Shown here piece after piece: positions 17,115 to 25,137 of a DNA stretch of 64,000 nucleotides. The notes under the pieces are model-generated. The model was not told the origin of the DNA. It saw only the letters and a list, made by a program, of their open reading frames with translations, and did not search any database. Numbering within the stretch: the stretch's first letter is position 1; each line of letters opens with the position of its first letter. The translations under genes were made by a program, and so were the position numbers. Source of the stretch: Bacillus mojavensis RO-H-1 = KCTC 3706 (GTDB lineage: Bacteria; Bacillota; Bacilli; Bacillales; Bacillaceae); the NCBI RefSeq assembly GCF_000245335.1, contig NZ_JH600280.1, forward strand, positions 62,001-126,000, read 5' to 3'.

Positions 17115-17690
17115 CTACCCTTTTTTCCTCACCAATACTGGAATTTGTTCGGCAATGAGAAGAAGGGGCGTTTTGTCTTTATTCGTTAACGAAAGCATAA
17201 TACCGCCTTCAATCATCGAATTGATCAGCATCCCAAGCTGATTTGCTTCTTCTTCTGCAAATCCGTTTTCCTTTAATTTTCTGGCGAAAACCGCTTCCCA
17301 GCTTTTAAACACCTTCATGCAAACCGTGCGCAGCGACTCGCTGATTAACGCCGTTTCACTCGCCAGCAAGCCGACTGGAATCCCTTGAATGCTTTCCGTA
17401 TTGTCAAACTGGCTGGCGGTTTTTTTGATAAAATGCTGAATCGCTTCTGTTGGATCAGAGGATTCATCCATACTTTGCTGTATCACATGCTCAACGATCT
17501 TTCCTGTATATGAAACCGCTTCAATTGCTAATTCTTCTTTGCCATTCGGAAAAAAGTGATAAAGCGATCCCTTAGGAGCACCGCTTTCTTTCACAATCTG
17601 GTTTAAGCCCGTCGCGTGATATCCTTGCAGCTGGAACAGACGTGATGCTGTGTGAAGGATTTTTTCACGTGAATCTCCTCTGCTAGTCAT
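17115..17690 (-). CDS. qdoR: QdoR, TetR-family flavonoid-responsive repressor
   Basis: A 191-residue TetR protein (formerly yxaF), the paralogue of LmrA. The N-terminal HTH is REKILHTASRLFQLQGYHATGLNQIVKESGAPKGSLYHFF in two blocks (residues about 8-47), the sub-family that carries the PKGSLYHFFPNGKEEL turn. The C-terminal domain binds flavonoids such as quercetin, releasing the repressor from the lmrAB, qdoI and qdoR promoters according to published work. The ATG has AGGAGGGAA upstream. Located just upstream of the qdoI operators. Confidence 0.92.
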   Translation of the reverse strand: MTSRGDSREKILHTASRLFQLQGYHATGLNQIVKESGAPKGSLYHFFPNGKEELAIEAVSYTGKIVEHVIQQSMDESSDPTEAIQHFIKKTASQFDNTESIQGIPVGLLASETALISESLRTVCMKVFKSWEAVFARKLKENGFAEEEANQLGMLINSMIEGGIMLSLTNKDKTPLLLIAEQIPVLVRKKG

Positions 17691-17791
17691 TGAAACATTC
17701 CCTCCTAGGTATGGTAGAGCGACTTATATAATATAAAAAAGAACCTTGGGATTGTCAAAAAGGGGTAGTGGCCTCCCGGTTGGGGTAAATG

Positions 17792-17807
17792 TAGACAAAC
17801 ATGTCTA
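17792..17807. promoter_or_regulatory. Palindrome before the SDR gene
   Basis: TAGACA-AACA-TGTCTA, perfect 6-bp arms, abutting the ribosome site of the downstream dehydrogenase. The half-sites TAGAC/GTCTA are the same as in the QdoR boxes but with 6 rather than 2 bp between them, so binding by QdoR is only a possibility. Confidence 0.4.
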
Positions 17808-17821
17808 GGAGGGGATTCTCG

Positions 17822-18892
17822 ATGCCAAATGATGATACGGTCACCAATACTGAACAGCTTGAAAAACAGCAAAACCCGAAAACGAAGCTCAAACTGAAAA
17901 AAGTAAAGGATCAAGTCATCGTCATTACCGGTGCTACAAGCGGAATCGGCCTCGTCACCGCGAGAATGGCAGCCGAAAAAGGAGCAAAAGTCGTCGCAGC
18001 AGCCCGAAATGAAGAGGCCCTTCAGGAGCTCGTTGACGAAGTAAAGAAAAAAGGGCACGAAGCCATCTATGTAAAGGCGGATGTGGGAAAAGAAGAAGAC
18101 GTCAACCGCATCGCAGAAACCGCGATCAGCACATTCGGCCAGTTTGACACATGGGTTAACAACGCTGCTGTTTCGGTTTTCGGACACGCCATGGATGTGA
18201 CCACCGAAGACATGAAGCGCGTGTTTGACACCAATTTCTGGGGTCCGGTCTATGGAACAAGGGCAGCCGTCAAACACTTTACAAGCAGAGGCGGTCCGGG
18301 TGCTCTCATCAATGTAGGAAGCCTGTTCGGCGACAGAGGAACCGTCATTCAATCCACCTACGCGTCTGCGAAATTCGCGCTTCACGGATGGACAGAAAGC
18401 ATTCGAATGGAGCTTGAAAAAGAACAGGCACCCGTCTCGGTCACACTCATCCATCCAGGCAGAATCGACACACCCTACAACGAACACGCCAGAAGCTACC
18501 TGGACAAACAGCCGGCTCATTACCGCTCTATGATCTATCCGCCGGAAGCTGCAGCCGAAGCCATCCTGTTTGCCGCTGAACATCCGAAACGCGACATGTA
18601 CATCGGCTCGCAGGCAAAAGCCATCGCCATGCTGGGTGCACTCTTTCCCCGGCTGACCGACAGGCTGATGGAAAAAATCATGTACTACAGCCAGCATGCG
18701 GAAAGACCGTCCAAACCGCGTGAAGAAAGCGCGCTTTACCATGCGGGCTACGGCATGCATGACAGGGGGACAAATAAAGGGTGGCTTCGGTCAAGAAGCT
18801 ATTATGCAAAGGCCACAAAGCGCCCGGCGGTAACTGCGGCTGCGGCTGTCGGGCTTGCTTGTGTCTGGGCTGCCGTTAAACGCACCAAATAA
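17822..18892 (+). CDS. Short-chain dehydrogenase with C-terminal hydrophobic tail
   Basis: A 356-residue SDR. ATG 17822 has AGGAGGGG at 17807-17814; an in-frame ATG at 17801 overlaps this site. A 35-residue polar N terminus precedes the cofactor motif GATSGIGL (about 46-53), followed by NNAAVS (about 119-124) and the catalytic YASAKFALHG (about 187-196). The C terminus is longer than in ordinary SDRs and ends with an Ala-rich hydrophobic stretch (AVTAAAAVGLACVWAAV) and a basic end, suggesting peripheral membrane attachment. Not a gene I remember at this place in strain 168. It ends in a hairpin shared with the yxaD remnant. Substrate unknown. Confidence 0.85.
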   Translation: MPNDDTVTNTEQLEKQQNPKTKLKLKKVKDQVIVITGATSGIGLVTARMAAEKGAKVVAAARNEEALQELVDEVKKKGHEAIYVKADVGKEEDVNRIAETAISTFGQFDTWVNNAAVSVFGHAMDVTTEDMKRVFDTNFWGPVYGTRAAVKHFTSRGGPGALINVGSLFGDRGTVIQSTYASAKFALHGWTESIRMELEKEQAPVSVTLIHPGRIDTPYNEHARSYLDKQPAHYRSMIYPPEAAAEAILFAAEHPKRDMYIGSQAKAIAMLGALFPRLTDRLMEKIMYYSQHAERPSKPREESALYHAGYGMHDRGTNKGWLRSRSYYAKATKRPAVTAAAAVGLACVWAAVKRTK

Positions 18893-18917
18893 GAGCTTCC
18901 CATTTGATTGCACACCA

Positions 18918-18955
18918 TAAAAACCCATGCAGATTTAACATGCATGGGTTTTTTG
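18918..18955. terminator. Bidirectional terminator after the SDR gene
   Basis: AAAACCCATGCA-gatttaaca-TGCATGGGTTTTTT. Confidence 0.85.
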
Positions 18956-18958
18956 ATG

Positions 18959-19200
18959 TTAATCGACAAAGGCCTTGTTCATACGCTGCAGAAGTTCGCC
19001 AAACATCTCTTTTTCATGTATTGACCACTCTTTCAGCATCTGTTCATAACGTTCTAGGCGCATCTGCTGATCTGCCTTTAATGCTTGTTTGCCGAGTTTT
19101 GTAATAGTAAACAGACTGACTCTTCTATCGGAAGGATCGGTAAAACGATAGATGAGCTCCTTGGCTTCCAAAGCTGCAGCTTGTCTCAAAAGCATTTGAA
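18959..19200 (-). pseudogene. yxaD: yxaD remnant: C-terminal part of a MarR-family regulator
   Basis: The minus strand encodes the MarR wing and C-terminal helices: LEAKELIYRFTDPSDRRVSLFTITKLGKQAL in two blocks, followed by the long helix ending RMNKAFVD. The DPSDRR motif is the MarR wing. The N-terminal half, including the recognition helix, is absent. In its place the frame runs into antisense sequence of yxaC (from about 19201), giving a chimeric frame starting at 19264. Not expected to make a functional regulator. Confidence 0.75.
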
Positions 19201-19203
19201 TAT

Positions 19204-19302
19204 GGAGAACTAGCCGTATCCATGAGTTCTGTCTCCATGACACTCTATGCGGTTCTCGGCTCATTTTTCGGACCGCTTGTCATCTGGCTGTTTCATATTT
19301 AA
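19204..19302 (+). pseudogene. yxaC: yxaC remnant: 3' end of an LrgB-family membrane protein gene
   Basis: About 32 codons ending at 19302 read ELAVSMSSVSMTLYAVLGSF and then FGPLVIWLFHI, matching the last membrane segments of LrgB/YxaC-type proteins. All upstream codons are missing. It adjoins the yxaD remnant at about 19200, so one deletion removed the divergent promoter region and the 5' parts of both genes. Confidence 0.65.
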
Positions 19303-19304
19303 TA

Positions 19305-19340
19305 AAGAAAGACTGCCCCGGAGGAGGGCAGTCTTTCTTG
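19305..19340. terminator. Terminator after the yxaC remnant
   Basis: AAGAAAGACTGCCC-cggagga-GGGCAGTCTTTCTT, perfect 14-bp arms. Confidence 0.85.
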
Positions 19341-19380
19341 GGATACGAATCGGCGAAAGTAAACAGGCATTTTGGCCTGT

Positions 19381-19899
19381 TTATTTTAGTTCTCCGATAT
19401 CTCTTAAATATTGTTCACGCTCTTTTTTATCGGGGTAAGCGGTTTTGATGTATTCTTCTTTTTCTTTCTTGGTGTATTCGCTCCAATCTGTAAAACGATT
19501 ACCTACATCCTCAGGGTAACTCATTCCGTCCACTTTATTGGAATCATAAATTAAATCTGCTGAGAAGTAAAACTTATCTGGATTGTCATTTATATATCCA
19601 TTTACTATTATTCTTCCCATTGGGTTTATTTCAACTTTATCCTCGAAAGTAATTTTTTTAATAAAATTATGAATATCTTCCTCCTTTAGATGTTCTTTAA
19701 TTTTTGGTTTCATCTTTTCTACATATTCTTCTGCTTTTTCTTTATCGCTTTTTTCTTCTTTTTTCACTGTCTGTTTACCTCCAGTCTCTTCTGTTGTTCG
19801 ATCTGATATATTCATTTTTTTTACTATTCCGTAAGAAATACCTAATACAACAATCAATACGATCGTACCTATTATAAGTATTTTTTTTACAAATGACAT
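19381..19899 (-). CDS. Membrane-anchored DUF1433-like protein, candidate immunity protein
   Basis: A 172-residue protein with one N-terminal membrane segment (ILIIGTIVLIVVLGISYGIV, about 7-26), then a charged linker and an extracytoplasmic domain with PMGRIIVNGYIND and FYFSADLIYD. ATG 19899 has AAGGATG 7 bp upstream. There is no lipobox Cys, so it is a membrane anchor rather than a lipoprotein. DUF1433 proteins are found beside type VII-secreted lipases, and the staphylococcal member TilA is a lipoprotein that protects from the lipase toxin TslA. Here the gene is divergent from such a lipase, 60 bp away. Family call by memory of the fold and context; function inferred. Confidence 0.6.
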   Translation of the reverse strand: MSFVKKILIIGTIVLIVVLGISYGIVKKMNISDRTTEETGGKQTVKKEEKSDKEKAEEYVEKMKPKIKEHLKEEDIHNFIKKITFEDKVEINPMGRIIVNGYINDNPDKFYFSADLIYDSNKVDGMSYPEDVGNRFTDWSEYTKKEKEEYIKTAYPDKKEREQYLRDIGELK

Positions 19900-19959
19900 G
19901 GTATTTCATCCTTTTTTAATTTATTATACAATATATACAAGTTTTTGGAGAGTGAAGTT

Positions 19960-21417
19960 ATGTCTAGAAAAAAGAATTCACTTACAGACGAAGATTATAA
20001 TAAAGCATCAAGTGCTGCATATAATCTTAGAAACTATCGTATTGGTACTAACATTGAGATAAGTAATGGACAAAAGTTATATGTAGTTGATCATAAAAAA
20101 ACGAAAAAAGGGCTTGATGCCCTTACTTTAGTATCCGAAAAAGATTACAAAATTTCCAACCATGGAAAAGACAAAGAAAAAATCCAAAACGCCATCATCG
20201 CATACCGTGGATCAGAACCCCTCAGCCCCGGCCAATTCCAAGATACAATAAAACAATATCGTGATGAGCGGGAACAGCTTATTAAAGAAGTAGAGAAAAA
20301 GGGAATCAACATTCCTGAAGATGAAGATGGTTCCTTTTATGATTCAGCAAAAGGGCTTCGTGAATATTCAAATGAGATTTTGCAGGATTGGCTTCACATG
20401 GATACTAGTTATCTAGTTGGCAAAAAGCCGTTTGATGATGGAACAGATAATCAGGCCATTCAGGCAGATCAATATGCAAAAACAATACATCAAAGTTTTA
20501 AAAATGCTGACATTCAAGTAACGGGTCACTCATTAGGCGGTTCTAATGCAGGCTATGTCGTAGTGATGAATGACTTTATAGAACGCGGTGTCACTTTCGA
20601 GAATCCTAACATATATGAAAACCTGCCTGAGGATGTAAAAGCCCGAGCGTTAAAGGGAGAGTTTCGCAGCCGTTTAACAGAATATATTAATTTAAATGAT
20701 GGATTATCCTTGCTGAATCGGGATGCTGCTGAAGTAGGCAAAGTAAAAGTGATGTATGACGAAGCTTTGCCGAATGGTGTACAGAATAATAGCCTCCCTG
20801 ATGAAGTGAAAATGCTGGGCCTTGGACTTAAACATTATGGCAATCAATCTCTTGATATTACACTATTTGCTGAAGCCTTGATGGGAAGTCACGGCTTGGA
20901 TCGATACAACTTCCATTCAGATGGCTCTGTCCAAACTGTGGATGATGTTTTAAAGAACAACCCTGACTTTGCATTAGCGATGCTTGAGCAAATGAAATCA
21001 ACGAATGTGAAGGCCAATACAGGTGTTTCGATTCTGATCAAATCACATGTATTAATGAATACAAGTACTCAGTTGAAGCATATTGCCGAAACGGAATGGT
21101 CAAAAATGATACGCCAGATTGAAAGAATCGATGACAAAGTAAAGGATTCAATTGAGGATGTCAGGAATATGCATGCACGAATGGTTGGTTTTGGCGCCTA
21201 TGATGAATTATCAGTTTCCGATGTCGATGATCTGATCAATAAGATCAAAATGAACAAACCGCACCACCTTTTTTACTCAAAAGAAAAATATGATCAGGCA
21301 GTAGATGCAGCGCTCAATCTGCAACACTTTCTACAGATGATTGCAGATGATCTCGGACATATGGGACATGCGTATCATGATGCAGATCTGGCAGCGGCCA
21401 GTCGAATGGGGATTTCA
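19960..21417 (+). CDS. Lipase-domain protein with C-terminal helical secretion-like domain (TslA-like T7SS effector)
   Basis: About 485 residues from ATG 19960 with GGAG at 19947-19950. The N-terminal two-thirds is an alpha/beta-hydrolase of the class 3 lipase type: IIAYRGSEP near residue 85-95 precedes the nucleophile elbow VTGHSLGGSNAGY (about 187-199), with further acid and His candidates downstream. The last 150 residues are purely helical (LKHIAETEWSKMIRQIERI onward, ending DLAAASRMGIS) and resemble LXG/WXG100-type targeting domains, but at the C terminus. This order, with a small helical gene directly downstream and a DUF1433 gene beside it, is that of staphylococcal TslA, a type VII-secreted lipase toxin. 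Substrate would be membrane lipid. The stop codon lies at 21418-21420. Confidence 0.75.
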
Positions 21418-21434
21418 TAAGGAGAGAAAGAAAC

Positions 21435-21845
21435 ATGGATTTTATGAATAAGAAACCAACAGACGCTGACCGTTTTATGCAAAGAATGACGAGTCAGCAT
21501 TCAAGCACTTCGATTTTTTCAAATGCTGGTGTAAATACCTCTGAAATGACACCTGAACAATTGGCTGCGTTCAAAGAGAGGAAGAGACAAGAACAAAAAT
21601 TGGCGTTAATGAATTCAATCAAAAAACAATTAAGCTATGCATTCCAGGAAGACCGTAAGAATTTGTCTTCGATCCTTGAAAACATTACAGATGCCGAGCA
21701 GGCTATAAAGACAAAACGAGAAATCCTCAACCATCATATGTCTGGAAAAGCAATAGATAGTGTCACTGATAAAATGAAAGATCACCTTTCATTTGATAAA
21801 GTTCATTCTGATGTTTCGAGTGTAATCAATTCCATTGGCTTATAA
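21435..21845 (+). CDS. Small helical partner of the lipase effector (Lap-like)
   Basis: A 136-residue hydrophilic, all-helical protein; AAGGAGAG at 21419-21426 overlaps the lipase stop, so the two are co-translated. The segment KLALMNSIKKQLSYAFQEDRKN and the following helix up to TKREILNHH suggest a helical hairpin of WXG100/LXG-helper type. In TslA systems two such proteins (Lap1, Lap2) bind the C-terminal domain and deliver the toxin to the secretion machine; here only one is seen. No secretion-machine genes (yukE-yueC type) are in the window, so export would rely on genes elsewhere. Confidence 0.6.
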   Translation: MDFMNKKPTDADRFMQRMTSQHSSTSIFSNAGVNTSEMTPEQLAAFKERKRQEQKLALMNSIKKQLSYAFQEDRKNLSSILENITDAEQAIKTKREILNHHMSGKAIDSVTDKMKDHLSFDKVHSDVSSVINSIGL

Positions 21846-21907
21846 GGTAGAGAGTCAATATCGCTTAAAATAAGGAAGATATCATCTCCGACAAAGTGGC
21901 GCAGCAC

Positions 21908-21941
21908 AGAAAAAGCAGACTGTTCCCAGTCTGCTTTTTTC
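21908..21941. terminator. Bidirectional terminator between the Lap-like gene and yxaB
   Basis: AAAAGCAGACTG-ttcc-CAGTCTGCTTTTTT. Confidence 0.9.
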
Positions 21942-21943
21942 CA

Positions 21944-22975
21944 TTACGATCTAAAGAAATCAACCAGCGGCTGAAAATCCTTAGACAAATCAACATCATT
22001 CGGCTCAGCTTGAAGCAGGCGGTCAATCATTTGCTCTAATTCCTCAATATCATTTTTATCTGTGTATTCAATGAAGTTTAAGCTTTCAAGCCAATCCCGG
22101 TAGGAATGTTTAGCTTTGCCGTAGCTATTTCCAAAGACAAGGCATGGTGTTTTGGTGATAATCGAGAAAATCATTGCGTGAAGGCGGTCGGTAATGACCA
22201 ATTTACTTGAACCGATGCGGTCAAGCATCTCCATAAAATGCTTTTCCCGATCCTCGTAATCAATCATATCGACCGTATCAAGCACCGTGTCTGTACGCTC
22301 CGCGTAGGTTGTTTTTTCTGCCCATTTCATCATGTGTGAAATAAAATCTTCATCGGTTACCTTCTCCTTGTCCGCTCTTAAAATAAAAAGAACGCCGTCC
22401 CGTTCAAGCTCTTTCGGTACGATATCCAAAGACAGCACCATATCCGGTGTAAAGATCACATCTGAATTAAAGGTTTCTTTCACAACATCGAGCGTCTGCG
22501 TCTCCCGCGCGGCAATCGTTAAATGTGGATTTTGATGGTACGCATCCTGTGTTTTTTTCTTTTCTTTGTTTCCGTCCTCTGTATCTTCAAAATAGACGGA
22601 TTGAGGAAGAGAAATGGATTTATAGTCTTTAAACGCTGCAAAGACCTTCCTTCTGTCCTCTTCAATATCGAGATAAAGATTGCCTAAATTTCCTCCGCCG
22701 GTAAAGCAGACAATATCGTCTTCACGGATGATTTCCTTCACCAATTCGATGCCTTCATCCGTCGCATAGTCCATAATTTCAATATATTCATAGTACGGAA
22801 AACGATTTTTAATAAATTTCTCTTCCGCATACGCAATCGCTTGGTCTCCGATGTTTGTGTAACTCGGGGAACCAAACAAAAATACTTTTCGTTTATCATT
22901 TAATAAGGCTTCGGGTTTTACATTCGGCGCGATCCCTTTACCTAGTTTTTTGCCTTTGATTTCTTGTACAGTCAT
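21944..22975 (-). CDS. yxaB: YxaB, polysaccharide pyruvyl transferase family protein
   Basis: A 343-residue protein of the polysaccharide pyruvyltransferase family, reported in B. subtilis as general stress protein 30. Motifs: FLFGSPSYTNIGDQAIAYAE (about 32-51), CFTGGGNLGNLYLDIE (about 90-105), and KLVITDRLHAMIFSII (about 263-278) with the family's DRLHA signature, followed by GNSYGKAKH. ATG 22975 has AGAAGGAGGA upstream. It would transfer pyruvate from phosphoenolpyruvate to a cell-surface sugar; the acceptor is unknown. Confidence 0.9.
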   Translation of the reverse strand: MTVQEIKGKKLGKGIAPNVKPEALLNDKRKVFLFGSPSYTNIGDQAIAYAEEKFIKNRFPYYEYIEIMDYATDEGIELVKEIIREDDIVCFTGGGNLGNLYLDIEEDRRKVFAAFKDYKSISLPQSVYFEDTEDGNKEKKKTQDAYHQNPHLTIAARETQTLDVVKETFNSDVIFTPDMVLSLDIVPKELERDGVLFILRADKEKVTDEDFISHMMKWAEKTTYAERTDTVLDTVDMIDYEDREKHFMEMLDRIGSSKLVITDRLHAMIFSIITKTPCLVFGNSYGKAKHSYRDWLESLNFIEYTDKNDIEELEQMIDRLLQAEPNDVDLSKDFQPLVDFFRS

Positions 22976-23063
22976 GTCTGCGTCCTCCTTCTAGGTTGTG
23001 CTTGTTACCTGTCTGTACCCAGAAAGGAGGGTGAATATGCACGGGTATGTGCTTGCCCCGGCT

Positions 23064-24212
23064 TTATATCAGATACATCGTTTTCGCCAGTTTTAAGGAT
23101 GCCGCAATGTTTCTTGCCGTTCTTTCCATATTCTCGGCTGCATGCCCAAGTGCGTCTGCAAGGGGCACGGCTCCCGGCACGATGCTAAAAAGGGCATCCA
23201 TCCCGTGTGCATAGACCGCATCACTGTCTCGCGAAACGGATCCCGCAAGTCCAATGACAGGCACATCGTATGCCTTAGCCGCTTTGGCCACGCCAATCGG
23301 CGTCTTCCCGTAAACTGTCTGGCTGTCAATCCGCCCTTCGCCGGTAATCACAAGATCTGCATCCTGAACCTCGCTTTCAAACTGGACCGCATCGAGGACG
23401 ATGTCAATGCCTCTCTTCAAATCAGCATGGAGAAAAGCAAGAAGACTCAATCCGAGACCGCCTGCTGCACCGGCGCCCTCTGTTTCCCTGAAGCTTGTTT
23501 CAAGCGTTTTCTCTGCCACATCCGCAAAGTGAGACAGGTTCTGGTCAAGGATAGGCACCATGTCAGGCGTGGCGCCTTTTTGAGGACCGAAAACAGCGGA
23601 AGCCCCTTTTGGCCCTGTTAACGGGTTATCCACGTCGCAGGCGACTTCGATTTTTACATTTCGTAATCTGGGATCAAGTCCTGCCAAATCTATTGAAGAA
23701 AGCTGAGAAAGCGCACCGCCTCCGGGTCCAATTTCATGGCCTGATTCATCAAGAAGCCTTCCGCCCAGCGCCTGAACCATCCCGGCTCCGCCATCGTTTG
23801 TAGCGCTTCCGCCGATTCCGATGATCAAATGCTCTGCACCCGCATCAAGAGCGGCTCCGATTAATTCTCCCGTTCCTTTAGTAGATGTGGCAAACGGATT
23901 TCTCTTCTCTGCGGGCACAAGGTGCAATCCCGATGCGGCAGCCATCTCAATCACAGCCGTTTTTCCGTCTCCCATTAGGCCAAAAAACGCTTTTACTGGT
24001 TCCCCGAGCGGACCCGTAACCATCTGCTCTTTTATGATTCCGCCTGTGGCATCGATTAATGACTGTACCGTTCCCTCACCGCCGTCCGCCATCGGCAGCT
24101 TCCGATATTCAGCATTCGGGAAAACTGTTTTGAAGCCTCTTTCTATGGCGTGAGCCGCCTCCAACGCTGATAAGCTTTCCTTAAAAGAATCTGGTGCAAT
24201 AATGATTTTCAT
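23064..24212 (-). CDS. glxK: GlxK, glycerate kinase
   Basis: A 382-residue GarK-type glycerate kinase. The start is ATG 24212 (MKIIIAPDSFKESLSA), preceded by GAAAGAGG; the frame is open much further upstream on this strand but that part lies opposite gntR regulatory DNA. Motifs: PMADGGEGTVQSL near 40-52, GIGGSATNDGGAGMVQALGG near 125-144, and EGRIDSQTVYGKTPIGVA near 280-297. It phosphorylates glycerate using ATP, linking glycerate/glyoxylate utilisation to glycolysis. It is divergent from gntR. Confidence 0.93.
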   Translation of the reverse strand: MKIIIAPDSFKESLSALEAAHAIERGFKTVFPNAEYRKLPMADGGEGTVQSLIDATGGIIKEQMVTGPLGEPVKAFFGLMGDGKTAVIEMAAASGLHLVPAEKRNPFATSTKGTGELIGAALDAGAEHLIIGIGGSATNDGGAGMVQALGGRLLDESGHEIGPGGGALSQLSSIDLAGLDPRLRNVKIEVACDVDNPLTGPKGASAVFGPQKGATPDMVPILDQNLSHFADVAEKTLETSFRETEGAGAAGGLGLSLLAFLHADLKRGIDIVLDAVQFESEVQDADLVITGEGRIDSQTVYGKTPIGVAKAAKAYDVPVIGLAGSVSRDSDAVYAHGMDALFSIVPGAVPLADALGHAAENMERTARNIAASLKLAKTMYLI

Positions 24213-24335
24213 CCAATCGCCTCTTTCAAAAAGTGATGATTTACAGTGTCTTTTCTTCAATTTACCATAATTACTTTTGGAGATATATACCAATTTACCA
24301 GTAAAAATCTTATTAAAAATTAGAAATGAAAGTGT

Positions 24336-24364
24336 TTGCATTAATAAAACATTCACGTTATCAT
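24336..24364 (+). promoter_or_regulatory. Promoter of the gntRKPZ operon
   Basis: TTGCAT (24336-24341), 17-bp spacer, TATCAT (24359-24364). The GntR operator begins inside the -10. A weak catabolite-type sequence, TGAAAGTGTTTGCA (24327-24340), overlaps the -35. Confidence 0.8.
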
Positions 24365-24380
24365 ACTTGTATACAAGTAT
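24363..24380. promoter_or_regulatory. GntR operator
   Basis: Perfect 18-bp palindrome ATACTTGTATACAAGTAT covering the end of the -10 and the expected start of transcription, matching the known gluconate operon operator. Confidence 0.93.
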
Positions 24381-24405
24381 ACTCCTTAGTGAAGTAGGTG
24401 AGCGT

Positions 24406-25137
24406 ATGCTAGACTCCAAGGACCTGTTATATCCCGCAAAATGGCTTTCAAAAGCGTCAACCGGCGTTCGCGTTGCATGCGAGCTGAGAATGCGAATTAT
24501 TTCAGGCATGATTGAAAGCGGTACCATTCTATCAGAAAATACAATCGCGGCTGAGTTTTCCGTAAGCCGTTCGCCGGTTCGCGAAGCGTTAAAAATACTG
24601 GCTTCCGAAAAAATCATCCGTTTAGAACGAATGGGAGCGGTTGTGATTGGGTTAACTGAAAAGGAAATCGCAGAAATATATGACGTGCGTTTATTATTAG
24701 AAACGTTTGTCTTTGAACGGCTTGTCAAAATCGACGTTGAGCCTTTAGTCAAAGATCTCAGCAAGATTCTAGAAATCATGAAAGTCTCCATCAAATACGA
24801 GGATGCGGACGAGTTTTCATTTCAGGATGTGTTATTCCATGAAACGATTATCCGCGCCATTGATCACTCATACATTCAGATGATCTGGAACAATCTAAAA
24901 CCCGTAATGGAAAGCTTTATTCTTTTATCAATGCGGGTACGGTTAAAGGAAAAGTACGAAGATTTCTCAAGGATTCTGGACAACCATGAGCTATATATTC
25001 AAGCGATCAAAACAAAGGACAGGGCGCTGATGGTTCAGTCTCTGCACCAGAATTTTGACGATGTGCAAGAAAAAGTAGAGGACCTCTGGCTCTCACAACA
25101 AATGCTGGCAAAAGGAGCTGAACACCAAAATGACTAG
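24406..25137 (+). CDS. gntR: GntR, gluconate operon repressor
   Basis: A 243-residue FadR-subfamily GntR regulator, the family founder. Start at ATG 24406 shortly after the operator. N-terminal winged helix: IISGMIESGTILSENTIAAE followed by FSVSRSPVREALKILASE (about 36-75). The C-terminal helical effector domain carries FHETIIRAIDHSYIQMIWNNL. Gluconate releases it from the operator. The last 8 bp overlap gntK. Confidence 0.97.
   Translation: MLDSKDLLYPAKWLSKASTGVRVACELRMRIISGMIESGTILSENTIAAEFSVSRSPVREALKILASEKIIRLERMGAVVIGLTEKEIAEIYDVRLLLETFVFERLVKIDVEPLVKDLSKILEIMKVSIKYEDADEFSFQDVLFHETIIRAIDHSYIQMIWNNLKPVMESFILLSMRVRLKEKYEDFSRILDNHELYIQAIKTKDRALMVQSLHQNFDDVQEKVEDLWLSQQMLAKGAEHQND
24513..24526. 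promoter_or_regulatory. Catabolite-responsive element (cre) inside gntR
   Basis: TGAAAGCGGTACCA fits the CcpA consensus with one deviation and lies about 110 bp into gntR, where the gnt cre has been described. Confidence 0.85.

Noticed and set aside
17705-18760. Long open frame on the minus strand (351 codons)
   Set aside because: It is antisense to the dehydrogenase with clear SDR motifs, has Cys/Phe/His-rich composition and no ribosome site.
18959-19264. 101-codon MarR-like frame as a functional gene
   Set aside because: The first 20 or so residues are antisense yxaC sequence and the DNA-recognition helix is missing.
24213-24794. N-terminal extension of the glxK frame
   Set aside because: It runs antisense through gntR and its operator; the GAAAGAGG-ATG at 24212 and the family length of 382 residues fit better.
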